A stretch of DNA of 49,865 nt, from assembly GCA_900543505.1 (NCBI GenBank), contig UQSB01000011.1:1-49865 (forward strand), written 5' to 3'. The notes beneath the pieces are model-generated. The model was not told the DNA's origin and ran no database searches. It saw nothing but the letters and a program-made list of their open reading frames with translations. Positions 24,861-33,295 of this stretch are shown one piece after another (the stretch's first letter is position 1; each line of letters opens with the position of its first letter). The translations under genes were made by a program, and so were the position numbers. This stretch comes from an uncultured Collinsella sp. (lineage in GTDB: Bacteria > Actinomycetota > Coriobacteriia > Coriobacteriales > Coriobacteriaceae).

Positions 24861-26531
24861 ATGTCTCAAGAAACCATCCGCGCGGCCGAGCGTGCCGCGG
24901 GACAGGTGAACGCCATGTCGACGTATGATCCGGACTCCGACCAGCTGCATGAGGAATGCGGCGTTTTTGGTGTTTGGGCGCCCGATCGCGACGTGGCTCG
25001 ACTGACGTACTTTGGCCTGCGTGCACTGCAGCACCGTGGCCAAGAATCGGCGGGAATCGCCGTGGGTGACGGCGGTACGGTTATGGTCCGCAAGGATCTG
25101 GGCCTGCTCGACCGCGTGTTCTCCAATGCCGACTTGTCGACGCTCTCCGGTCAGCTGGCCGTGGGCCACGTGCGCTATGGCACCGCCGGCGCCAAGAGCT
25201 GGGAAGCCTCGCAGCCGCATCTTTCTACCATCAATAACGTCATCATCGCGCTTGCTCACAACGGCACTCTGGTTAATACCGACGAGCTGCGCCGCCAGCT
25301 GATCGAGCTGGGCGTGCCGTTCCTCTCCAATTCGGATTCCGAGGTCGCGACCAAGCTTATCGGCTACTTTACCCAGCGTACGGGCCACCTGCGCGAGGGC
25401 ATTCGCAAGACCATGGAGCTCGTGCGCGGCGGCTACGCCATGACGCTCATCAACGAGCAGGCGCTCTACGCTTTCCGCGACCCGCATGGCATTCGCCCGC
25501 TGGTGCTGGGCAGGCTCGTGGACGAGGGCCTGGATCAGGCCGACGCCGCTTCTGTTTCGCAGCTGCCCTCGCAAGACGGTGCCTCGACGGTCGACTCCGC
25601 CGTCCATGTCACGCGCGCCGGCGGCTGGGTCGTTGCCTCCGAGACCTGCGCGCTCGATATTGTGGGCGCCGAGTACGTGCGCGATGTTCGTCCCGGCGAG
25701 ATTTTGCGCATCAGCGCCGAGGGCCTGGTATCCGAGCAGGGTGTGCCCGCAGCCGAAGAGTCCGCCAACTGCATCTTTGAGCAGGTCTACTTTGCCCGCC
25801 CCGATTCCATTATGAACGGTAAGAGCGTCTACGCCTGCCGTTATGACATGGGTCGTCAGCTGGCACACGAGGAGCCCGTCGAGGCCGACCTGGTCATTGG
25901 CGTGCCCGACTCCGGCCTGCCGCCCGCGGAGGGCTATTCGCACGAGAGCGGCATTCCCTTTGGCGAGGGACTCATCAAGAATCGCTATGTGGGCCGTACG
26001 TTTATCGAGCCCACGCAGGAGCTGCGCGCCATGGGCGTGCGTATGAAACTCAACCCTCTGCGCGATAACATCGAGGGCAAGCGCCTGGTCGTCATCGACG
26101 ACTCCATCGTGCGCGGCACCACCATGGTGCAGCTCGTCAAGATGCTGCGCAACGCTGGCGCCAAGGAGATTCATATCCGCATCAACTCGCCCGAGGTCAT
26201 CTGGCCGTGTTTCTACGGTATCGATACCGACGTGCAGTCGCAGCTTATCAGCGCCAACAAGACGGTCGACGAGATTTGCGAGTATATCGGCGCCGATTCG
26301 CTGGCCTTCCTTTCGGTCGAGGGCCTGCTTAAGGTCATGCCCAAGGGCGGCTACTGCGATGCGTGCTTTACTGGACGCTACCCCGTGGCGATTCCCGAGA
26401 GCTTTGGCCGCGACAAGTTCATGGAGGGCTTTAAGCCCCGCAACCTGGACAAGCCGCTTCACTTTGACGACGACGCCGTGGTCGAGAAATACGACGACCG
26501 CAGTTGGGAAGAGGAACACGGCGAGGCCTAA
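24861..26531 (+). CDS. purF: Amidophosphoribosyltransferase
   Basis: First enzyme of de novo purine synthesis: PRPP plus glutamine gives phosphoribosylamine. Of 556 residues, the first 32 are a propeptide removed to expose Cys33 (EECGVFGV), the N-terminal nucleophile of the glutaminase domain. YFGLRALQHRGQESAGI and HVRYGTAG follow. The phosphoribosyltransferase domain has the PRPP loop VVIDDSIVRGTT. Cysteines in SETCALDIVG, WPCFYGID and YCDACFTG match the four ligands of the iron-sulfur cluster in the Bacillus-type enzyme. GAGGGG precedes the ATG. It heads purF-purM-purN, with a 154-base gap before purM. Confidence 0.97.
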   Translation: MSQETIRAAERAAGQVNAMSTYDPDSDQLHEECGVFGVWAPDRDVARLTYFGLRALQHRGQESAGIAVGDGGTVMVRKDLGLLDRVFSNADLSTLSGQLAVGHVRYGTAGAKSWEASQPHLSTINNVIIALAHNGTLVNTDELRRQLIELGVPFLSNSDSEVATKLIGYFTQRTGHLREGIRKTMELVRGGYAMTLINEQALYAFRDPHGIRPLVLGRLVDEGLDQADAASVSQLPSQDGASTVDSAVHVTRAGGWVVASETCALDIVGAEYVRDVRPGEILRISAEGLVSEQGVPAAEESANCIFEQVYFARPDSIMNGKSVYACRYDMGRQLAHEEPVEADLVIGVPDSGLPPAEGYSHESGIPFGEGLIKNRYVGRTFIEPTQELRAMGVRMKLNPLRDNIEGKRLVVIDDSIVRGTTMVQLVKMLRNAGAKEIHIRINSPEVIWPCFYGIDTDVQSQLISANKTVDEICEYIGADSLAFLSVEGLLKVMPKGGYCDACFTGRYPVAIPESFGRDKFMEGFKPRNLDKPLHFDDDAVVEKYDDRSWEEEHGEA

Positions 26532-26685
26532 AACCTGCCATTTAGGGACAGGTTTATTTTGGTAGGTTTTACCTGCTGTTTTGTTGATATGACGGCGCGT
26601 GCTGTTATGGCGCGCCGAAATGAACGCAACTATGAGCACCGTTTGGCACCCGCGCGTCGGACGGTAATGGGAGAGGAAGGCTCAG

Positions 26686-27789
26686 ATGAGCGACAGCAAG
26701 CATGTGACGTACGAGGACGCCGGCGTCGATACCGCCGAGGGCGGCCGCGCCGTTGACGCTATTAAGCAGATGGTCAAGGACACCAACCGCCCCGAGGTTA
26801 TCGGCGGCATCGGTGGCTTTGGTGGCCTGTTCTCGGCCGCCGCGCTCAAGGATATGGAAGACCCGATTCTGATCAGCGGTACCGACGGCGTCGGCACCAA
26901 GCTCGTGCTCGCCCAGATCATGGACCGTCACGAGACGGTGGGCCAGGACCTGGTCGCCATGTGCGTCAACGACATTTTGGCTTCGGGCGCTGAGCCGCTG
27001 TTCTTCCTGGACTACGTTGCCATTGGCCACATCGAGGCCGAGCATATGGCAAAGATCATCAAGGGTGTTGCCGACGGCTGCAAGCTCGCGGGCTGCGCGC
27101 TCGTGGGCGGCGAGATGGCCGAGCACCCGGGCGTCATGGCTCCGGCCGACTACGACCTCGCCGGCTTTACCGTGGGCGTCGTCGACCGTCCCAAGATGCT
27201 CGACCCCGCAAACGTCCGCCCCGGCGACGTGATTCTGGGCCTGCCTTCCACCGGCGTGCACTCCAACGGCTACTCGCTCGTGCGCAAGGTCATCGGTGTC
27301 GACGGCATCAAGCCGGGCACGCCCGAGGCCGCCGCTAAGGCCGAGGAGCTGAGCCGTCCGCTCGAGGAGCTCGGCGGTGCTTCGCTGGCCGATGCTCTGC
27401 TGGCCCCTACGCGCATCTACGTCAAGCCGATTCTGGAGCTGCTGCGTAGCGGCGCCCCGGTACACGCCATCGCCCACATCACCGGCGGCGGCATTACCGA
27501 GAACCTCAACCGCGCGCTTGCCGACGACGTCGATGCCGTGGTCACCCGCAACGGTGCCGAGATGGGCTGGAACGTTCCGCCCGTCATCACCTATGTGTCG
27601 CGCCAGGCCGAGCTCGCGCCCAATGAGGCATGCAAGACCTTCAACATGGGCGTCGGCCTGTGCCTGATCGTCGCCCCCGAGGACGAGGCCGCGGTGACCG
27701 AGGCCCTGGTCGCGCTGGGCGAGAAGCCGTTCCGCGTGGGCGAGTGCGTCGAGGGTTCCGGTAAGGTCGTGTACTCCGATGAGCGCTAA
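26686..27789 (+). CDS. purM: Phosphoribosylformylglycinamidine cyclo-ligase
   Basis: AIR synthetase of 367 residues, ATP-dependent ring closure in purine synthesis. Markers are YEDAGVDTAEGGRAVDAIK at the start, SGTDGVGTKLVLA, CVNDILASGAEPLFFLDY, GCALVGGEMAEHPGV, GLPSTGVHSNGYSLVRKV and HITGGGITENL. AGAGGAAGG precedes the ATG. Its end overlaps purN by 11 bases, so the two are translationally coupled. The gap before it holds a copy of a dispersed short repeat (26543-26575). Confidence 0.97.
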   Translation: MSDSKHVTYEDAGVDTAEGGRAVDAIKQMVKDTNRPEVIGGIGGFGGLFSAAALKDMEDPILISGTDGVGTKLVLAQIMDRHETVGQDLVAMCVNDILASGAEPLFFLDYVAIGHIEAEHMAKIIKGVADGCKLAGCALVGGEMAEHPGVMAPADYDLAGFTVGVVDRPKMLDPANVRPGDVILGLPSTGVHSNGYSLVRKVIGVDGIKPGTPEAAAKAEELSRPLEELGGASLADALLAPTRIYVKPILELLRSGAPVHAIAHITGGGITENLNRALADDVDAVVTRNGAEMGWNVPPVITYVSRQAELAPNEACKTFNMGVGLCLIVAPEDEAAVTEALVALGEKPFRVGECVEGSGKVVYSDER

Positions 27790-28477
27790 CGAGCAGATGA
27801 CCGCCGCCGAGGGCCTGGGCTTTGCGCCCTACACCCGTCCGACCGGTACCGATACGGCTGAGCCGCTCAAGATCGGCGTGCTCATCAGCGGTTCGGGTAC
27901 CAACCTGCAGGCGCTGATCGACCTGATCGCCGCGGATAAGCTCAATGCCTCGATTGAGCTCGTGGTGTCGAGCCGTCCTTCGGCCAAGGGTCTGCAGCGT
28001 GCCGAGCGTGCAGGTATCCAGACGCTTACGCTGTCCAAGGATGTCTATGCCGACCCCATTGCCGCTGACGAGATCATCGCGCACGAGCTGCTCGAGCGTG
28101 GCTGCGAATATGTGGTCATGGCTGGCTACATGCGCATGGTGCATACGCCGCTGCTGGCGGCGTTTCCCAACCGCGTGGTCAACTTGCATCCGGCGCTGCT
28201 GCCGAGCTTTCCCGGCGCGCATGCGATCGACGATGCCTTTGCGCGCGGCGTCAAGGTGACTGGCGTGACTGTACATTTTGCCAACGAGATCTACGACAAC
28301 GGCCCCATCATCGCCCAGCGTGCGCTGGCTGTCGAGGAAGGCTGGGACGTCGACACGCTTGAGGAGCACATCCACGCGATCGAGCATGTGCTGTATCCCG
28401 AGGTCGTGCAAATGCTCGCCGATGGCCGCGTCCACGTGCTGGAGAGCGGCAAGGTTGCTATCGACCCGGCGCGCTAG
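27779..28477 (+). CDS. purN: Phosphoribosylglycinamide formyltransferase
   Basis: GAR transformylase of 232 residues that adds a formyl group from 10-formyltetrahydrofolate. An N-terminal extension of about 30 residues precedes the usual start IGVLISGSGTNLQALID. The active-site parts are MAGYMRMV, NLHPALLPSFPGAHAIDDAF with the catalytic His, and GVTVHFANEIYDNGPIIAQ. It begins inside the end of purM (ATG in CCGATGAGCGCTAA), so an extension read through the overlap is expected. It is the last gene of the cluster, followed by a terminator. Confidence 0.96.
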   Translation: MSANEQMTAAEGLGFAPYTRPTGTDTAEPLKIGVLISGSGTNLQALIDLIAADKLNASIELVVSSRPSAKGLQRAERAGIQTLTLSKDVYADPIAADEIIAHELLERGCEYVVMAGYMRMVHTPLLAAFPNRVVNLHPALLPSFPGAHAIDDAFARGVKVTGVTVHFANEIYDNGPIIAQRALAVEEGWDVDTLEEHIHAIEHVLYPEVVQMLADGRVHVLESGKVAIDPAR

Positions 28478-28527
28478 CGCGTGTAAACAGGTCACCTAGG
28501 TTTCTTTGTGACATAAGCAATCGAAAT

Positions 28528-28574
28528 AGCCGCTTGGGGCATATGGAACCACATGTGCCCCAAGCGGCTTTTAC
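28528..28574 (+). terminator. Terminator after purN
   Basis: AGCCGCTTGGGGCA and TGCCCCAAGCGGCT form a perfect 14-bp stem closing a T/A-rich loop, followed by TTTTA. Confidence 0.9.
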
Positions 28575-28623
28575 CGTCTCTTCGATTTCGGGCTCCTGAT
28601 AACGTGACAGGTGGGACCGAAAA

Positions 28624-28779
28624 ATGGAGGGGGGGGTGGTTGGCTGCGAGCATGATATGGATATCAGCGGCGATTTCTCCATCTCGGTAAATAAAAATGG
28701 CTTCAAGTTCAGTATCGGTTCGAACTTCGAGGTAGCAACCCTGTTCAACGATTTTCTTACACTGACACCCATGTCATGA
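28624..28779 (+). CDS. Possible small ORF or gene remnant after a G8 run
   Basis: A 51-codon frame (MEGGVVGCEHDMDISGDF...) whose composition looks protein-like in the part FSISVNKNGFKFSIGSNF, but there is no ribosome site before the ATG and a run of eight G lies directly after the start. I do not recognise it. It could be the end of a deleted gene or noncoding sequence. The remaining intergenic sequence between purN and the zinc-ribbon gene at 28935 shows nothing else. Confidence 0.25.
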   Translation: MEGGVVGCEHDMDISGDFSISVNKNGFKFSIGSNFEVATLFNDFLTLTPMS

Positions 28780-28934
28780 GCAAGGATAACTAGCCGGTAT
28801 AGAGTCGCTTGAGCGGGTATGCGTCTGTTCAAGTGACCCATCGATTTGTTTAAGAAATAGTTAAACTACGAAACAAACGGCACGTGGGTAACTCACGACT
28901 CAGCGAGAGTAAAAGGAATAGGAGAAGAAGGTTC

Positions 28935-30152
28935 ATGTTTTGCCCCAAATGTGGCAGCAAGATTGGTGATGATGCGCGGTTCTGTACCGAATGCGGTCTG
29001 CCCTTGGGCGGGCTCTCGGGCAAGACTGCGGCCGAGGAGGGGCCCAAGGCCGAGCCGTCGGAGCGAGAATCATCGTCCGCTGAAGTCATAATGGAACCCA
29101 CAGATACCGAAACGGACTCTGCGATAGGATCCGCGAATGCCGAGTCCACAGCAGAACCGAGCCCCGAGCCGGTCTCGAAGACCGCGAATAGCGGTCACTC
29201 CCAGATGTACAACTTCTTTATGCAACGCTGTCAGGTCGGTAACCGCCTAGTGCCGCAGTTTGCTATCATGATCGCCGCATTTATCGCCGCGGCAGGCATC
29301 GCTTACGCTGCTTTCATGCTCTACAAGAACGTCATTGAGCCCAATCTCCAGCAGCAATCCGTGCAACAGGAGCAAGCGACCGAAAGGTCCAAGAAGGACG
29401 AGAGAGCGGTCGAAGAAGTTGTCTATACGTTGGAGGCAAAGTCATTGACGGTGTCTGCTCCGGTCGACCCTATGCTCGAACAGGGCGAGCGGAGGGACAT
29501 GGAATGGTCCTATCCGCAACTTAAGAGCTCCACCAAAGACGACGTTGCAGACAAAATTAACAAGGCGATTCTCGAGCCCCTTCAAATTGACGCGGAGCGA
29601 ACAAATCGAGCATCAGATAATGAGCAATCAGATGCTGAGTTGTACCCCGACGGCGAATTTCCCTGCATATCGAGAAACGTGACGGTAACGTACATGGATG
29701 AGAACTTTTTCTGTATCCGTGACGAGCGCTATTCGACGGGATGGGGTCCGCATGGCGGCACGGTTGTGACTGGTGTTATTTTTGATTTGCATACGGGTGA
29801 TGCTGTTAGTCCTCAGGACATGTTTGGCATTGATACCGAGGATCTTGCCAGTTCCATGAGTTCGGCAGTTTGGCCGTATCTTACGGAAATGGGCAGAGAA
29901 CATCCGTCTGATTACAATTCGATGCTCATGCGGAGTAATTCTTCGGACTATTCAATCAAGGGCTCAACGTGCTTGTGTGTGACATCCAAGGGACTGGTGT
30001 ATCACACCGAAGACTATGAGCTCGGTACTTTTGCGGACGGCAATTGCGAGATTTTGGTTGCGTCCTGGGATGATGAGTCTCAAGTGGGGTCCGAAGTAAC
30101 CCCTGATGAGGTCAAGGACGGTACAACGGTGAAAGTCGATAAGGAGGACTAA
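28935..30152 (+). CDS. Zinc-ribbon membrane protein with DUF3298/RsiV-like outer domain
   Basis: A 405-residue single-pass protein. N-terminal zinc ribbon with cysteines 3, 6, 17 and 20 (MFCPKCG, FCTECG), an acidic Ser/Glu-rich linker, a juxtamembrane FFMQRCQVGNRLVP, and a membrane helix at about 108-130. The outer part resembles DUF3298 of RsiV-type proteins: EWSYPQLKSS, a PHGGTVVTGVIFDLHTGDAVSP strand pair and a DMFGI turn. In RsiV that domain senses lysozyme; here this is only suggestive. ATG 28935 is preferred because GGAGAAGAAGG precedes it. One base separates its stop from the next zinc-ribbon gene, so the two form an operon. The juxtamembrane part is related to that of the protein at 35561. 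Confidence 0.82.
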   Translation: MFCPKCGSKIGDDARFCTECGLPLGGLSGKTAAEEGPKAEPSERESSSAEVIMEPTDTETDSAIGSANAESTAEPSPEPVSKTANSGHSQMYNFFMQRCQVGNRLVPQFAIMIAAFIAAAGIAYAAFMLYKNVIEPNLQQQSVQQEQATERSKKDERAVEEVVYTLEAKSLTVSAPVDPMLEQGERRDMEWSYPQLKSSTKDDVADKINKAILEPLQIDAERTNRASDNEQSDAELYPDGEFPCISRNVTVTYMDENFFCIRDERYSTGWGPHGGTVVTGVIFDLHTGDAVSPQDMFGIDTEDLASSMSSAVWPYLTEMGREHPSDYNSMLMRSNSSDYSIKGSTCLCVTSKGLVYHTEDYELGTFADGNCEILVASWDDESQVGSEVTPDEVKDGTTVKVDKED

Positions 30153-30153
30153 C

Positions 30154-31767
30154 ATGTTCTGTCCCAACTGTGGATTTGAGCTTGATGGCGATTTGCGATA
30201 CTGCACCGAGTGTGGCCATGCACTCGAAGATGCAAAGGCGGTGCTGAACTCTGCCGGCAACGAAGTGGCAGAAGAGCCTTCCGTTATCAATGAGGCTGCG
30301 GAAGAGATTTTCGCTAGTGACGAAACGGAGAAGGAGCCTTCCGCCGGTGCCGAGGCGGGGGAGGAAAAGTCGCCCGTGGAGAGCGAGCCCGTAGCGGACG
30401 AAGAAGACGACCGGCCCAAGGACGACGTGTCGTCCGATGCAACGCCTTCGATTCAAGCCGTGCGCGCCGACCGGCCAAAGCCGAGCAATCCGGTCGCCAA
30501 GCCCGTCGCGGCGCCAGCCCCTGCGCCTGCGGCGAATGTATCCGCACAGAAAAAGGAGCCCAAGGCGCTCTATATCGTTGGTATCGTCGTTGGTCTGGCA
30601 GTCATTGCCATCTTTAGCTATCTGCTGTTCTTTAGCAAGTCCGGCGACGTTGCCCATTACGGCCAGGACAAGGCCATCGTGGTGGCCCAAGAATCCAAGA
30701 TTACCCCGACCGACGCAAAGGGCGAGAAGATCAAGAAGTACTCGGTGACCCTGAACGGCGACAACGGCTACAGCACCAATGCTGAGGTTAAGGGTGACGA
30801 GGGCTTCACGGTAAGCCAGTTTCCCGATATCAAACCGGGAAAATATACTCTTACCGTTAAGGACTCCAAGACCAAGGTTGAGTGGAGCGTTCCTGTCGAG
30901 GTGGTCGACAATTCCAAGTCCGATGAGGCCGTGAAGGATGTTTCGCTCGAGGTGCCTAAGGCTGACAGCGCAGACGCAAAGGCGGACGAGGGCGACAAAA
31001 AGGACGGAAACGCCGCTGCGGACAATGCTGCTGCATCCGCTGCCTATAAGCAAAAATGCCAGGAATATCTTGCGCGTTATGGTGAACCTCAAATGGTTGA
31101 GATTGAGGACTATATGTCAGCCCTTAGAGGTTTTTGCTTGGCTGATTTGGTTGATTTCGACAACGACGGCGTTTCTGAGCTCGTGACGGTTGTTAACGAT
31201 ATGAGCGCGGACGATATGAAAAGCGCCTGGGACGGAAATATTGAAGAGCTTCAGAAGTCCTACACCGTAGAGGTTTGGTCGGCGGAAGACGGCGGTATCA
31301 AAAGGATATATAGCCAAAAATGGCTCGACAACTCTAACGGAGGATCGATGTACCTGCCTCTTGTTAAGGATGATGAGCAAAACGTCTTACTTGGCAAGCG
31401 TACGTACGAAATGTGCGATGCGCTCAAAGCAAAGCTCTCAGGTAAACAGATAACCTATGGCGATAACTGGTCTTTATTCGGCAAAAAGGATGATTCGCTT
31501 TCGTTGGTGTTAAATCGCGAAGCTTGGTCCGTCTCTGTTTCTGGCGGTAATCTTGGAGACTATTACGCATCTAACGGCAAGGAGATATCCGAGAAGGATT
31601 TCAACGCGTTAAATTCCTACACAGATTTCAATCATCAATACTGCACGTATTATTTTGTTGACTTCTCAAGCTCAAGTCAGGGATCATTTTCAGATGTGCC
31701 CGTTGTTGGTTGCAGCCAAATGTCCGACCGCACCAATAGCACACTAAAAAAGTTGGGGATTGAATAA
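30154..31767 (+). CDS. Zinc-ribbon membrane protein of unknown function
   Basis: A 537-residue single-pass protein. Zinc ribbon at residues 3-20 (MFCPNCG, YCTECG), a long acidic and then Pro/Ala-rich linker to residue 135, and a membrane helix at about 138-160 (YIVGIVVGLAVIAIFSYLLFF). The outer part has an immunoglobulin-like segment (about 175-255), a charged Lys/Asp/Ala linker, and a C-terminal domain from about 290 with LVDFDNDGVSELVTVVND, a calcium-loop-like motif also seen in the protein at 35561. AAGGAGG lies before the ATG, inside the preceding gene. It is probably co-transcribed with 28935. Its function is unknown. Confidence 0.82.
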   Translation: MFCPNCGFELDGDLRYCTECGHALEDAKAVLNSAGNEVAEEPSVINEAAEEIFASDETEKEPSAGAEAGEEKSPVESEPVADEEDDRPKDDVSSDATPSIQAVRADRPKPSNPVAKPVAAPAPAPAANVSAQKKEPKALYIVGIVVGLAVIAIFSYLLFFSKSGDVAHYGQDKAIVVAQESKITPTDAKGEKIKKYSVTLNGDNGYSTNAEVKGDEGFTVSQFPDIKPGKYTLTVKDSKTKVEWSVPVEVVDNSKSDEAVKDVSLEVPKADSADAKADEGDKKDGNAAADNAAASAAYKQKCQEYLARYGEPQMVEIEDYMSALRGFCLADLVDFDNDGVSELVTVVNDMSADDMKSAWDGNIEELQKSYTVEVWSAEDGGIKRIYSQKWLDNSNGGSMYLPLVKDDEQNVLLGKRTYEMCDALKAKLSGKQITYGDNWSLFGKKDDSLSLVLNREAWSVSVSGGNLGDYYASNGKEISEKDFNALNSYTDFNHQYCTYYFVDFSSSSQGSFSDVPVVGCSQMSDRTNSTLKKLGIE

Positions 31768-31774
31768 AAGTTGA

Positions 31775-31809
31775 AAAAGGGGCCTGGAAATTGCGTCCAG
31801 GCCCCTTTT
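31775..31809. terminator. Bidirectional terminator between convergent genes
   Basis: AAAAGGGGCCTGGA and TCCAGGCCCCTTTT form a perfect 14-bp stem around AATTGCG; A- and T-runs on the two sides serve both the zinc-ribbon gene on the plus strand and the ATPase on the minus strand. Confidence 0.9.
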
Positions 31810-31810
31810 C

Positions 31811-33193
31811 TTAGAGCAGCTGCTCAAGGTCAATAAGCCTTGTGTCGTTCACTTGGGCGGCTTTCTCTCGACATGCCTCCGTAAATCCACCCTTGCTAAA
31901 CAGGTAATATCGTTGGATCGGCCTGCCCAACAATGTTCCGCGACGCATGAGCGTCTCAAGCACATCGACGTCAGCGGGCTCGTTTCTCCATTTGCACTCG
32001 CCAACGATGAGCTCCCCATCGGCGCCCTCTAACACAACGTCAATCTCTTCTTGCCGGCGCGTGTTCGGGTTCGTGCCCCACCAAGAGCCGATTGCCTTGG
32101 GCAGCATATCCAGCTCGCTCTCAACAACCTGCCGCATCAACCACTGGCGGCATACCTCTTCAAATGCAGGACCTACAAAGGTGGACAAATCATGCTTGGC
32201 GATACGCGCGGCCACAGCGGCTCCGAGCCCCTCCTCAATTGTTCCTGCGTACTGTGGAACAAAACGATACCAAAACCTAAACAGGTTATCGCAGATCCGA
32301 TAGACTACCTGGCGTTTTGTTGCCTTTGCAACAGGCGTGACGCGCTCAACGATTCGCAGCTCGATCAATGCGTCGAGCAGTCGCGCGACCTGTGGTGTTG
32401 CGAGGTGGGTAACATCGGCAATCTCTTTGGAGCGTACATAGCCGTTGGCAATGGCGGTTATGACGGCATTGTAGATAGCCGGGCTGCGGACCTCTTGCAG
32501 CAGATAGTTCTGGGGTTCGGCATACAAAAACGCATCTTGACGCAACAGCGCATGCTCAAGGTTCCATTGAGTGGAACGCGTGCCATCGAGCTGTGATAGA
32601 TAGAGCGGCATCCCGCCAACAACGGAATACAGCTCGATGACTCTTTCGATGGGTGCATCGGGAAGCATGAGCGCCGCGTCGAAGATGGTGAAGGGGTCAA
32701 TGCGCAGCTGCATGGTGCGGCGTCCATAAAGAGGGCTTTGGTGTCCTAGTACCTGGTGTTCCATAAAGCTCATGGACGACCCGCAGAGTACGAGGAACAG
32801 CTTGCTCGTGTCTTTATGTCGATCGATAAGCGTTTGCAGGCACGAAGAGATGCCCGGATCGCTTTCGGCGAGGTAGGGATACTCATCAATAATCAGAACG
32901 ATTCGCTCTGTCTTGGCGTGTTCGAAGACGGATTCGAGTGCAACCTGGATAGAGGGGAACGCTGCTCCTGCGGCGCTATCGCCAAGTATCTCGCGGCTGA
33001 GCAGCGCGAGATTTTCGCTTGCAACGGTTTGCTGCCCAGTAAAGAAGATCACATGGGGTTTGGCCTGTGTAAAGGCGTGAAGCAGGCTGGTTTTACCTAC
33101 GCGACGCCTTCCATAGACTACAGCAAACTGAAAGGAACTCTTTTGATAGGCGGTTTCCAGGGATTCAAGCTCTTCCCGACGTCCAACAAACAT
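31811..33193 (-). CDS. AAA+ ATPase of the archaeal-type family with DUF234 nuclease-like domain
   Basis: A 460-residue protein. It starts FVGRREELESLE, has Walker A GRRRVGKTSLL at residues 28-38 and Walker B IVLIIDEYPYL near 96-106, a helical lid, a winged-helix part (YVRSKEIADVTHLATPQVARLLDAL), and a C-terminal DUF234 region with EEIDVVLEGADGELIVGECKW, which has the D-x-E-x-K pattern of a PD-(D/E)XK nuclease fold. The biochemical role of this family is not settled; members occur in many gut bacteria in variable chromosomal places. There is no other gene in its unit. The promoter carries an unusual large dyad (33204-33251), suggesting self-regulation. Confidence 0.88.
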   Translation of the reverse strand: MFVGRREELESLETAYQKSSFQFAVVYGRRRVGKTSLLHAFTQAKPHVIFFTGQQTVASENLALLSREILGDSAAGAAFPSIQVALESVFEHAKTERIVLIIDEYPYLAESDPGISSCLQTLIDRHKDTSKLFLVLCGSSMSFMEHQVLGHQSPLYGRRTMQLRIDPFTIFDAALMLPDAPIERVIELYSVVGGMPLYLSQLDGTRSTQWNLEHALLRQDAFLYAEPQNYLLQEVRSPAIYNAVITAIANGYVRSKEIADVTHLATPQVARLLDALIELRIVERVTPVAKATKRQVVYRICDNLFRFWYRFVPQYAGTIEEGLGAAVAARIAKHDLSTFVGPAFEEVCRQWLMRQVVESELDMLPKAIGSWWGTNPNTRRQEEIDVVLEGADGELIVGECKWRNEPADVDVLETLMRRGTLLGRPIQRYYLFSKGGFTEACREKAAQVNDTRLIDLEQLL

Positions 33194-33203
33194 GATGTGC
33201 CTC

Positions 33204-33251
33204 GCTCATATACGTATTACTAACATATATATTACTAACACGTATATGAGC
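33204..33251. promoter_or_regulatory. Large dyad with internal direct repeats upstream of the ATPase gene
   Basis: GCTCATATACGT (33204-33215) and ACGTATATGAGC (33240-33251) are perfect reverse complements. Between them ATTACTAACA occurs twice, at 33216 and 33231, 15 bases apart. The whole 48 bases lie directly before the start codon of the ATPase gene, in its promoter or leader. Confidence 0.75.
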
Positions 33252-33295
33252 AACTTTCCACCCGTCAATCGGATGGCGAGGAAATGACAGCGTTT

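Noticed and set aside
24783..26639. 618-codon open frame on the minus strand
   Set aside because: It is the antisense shadow of purF, which has full domain support on the plus strand.
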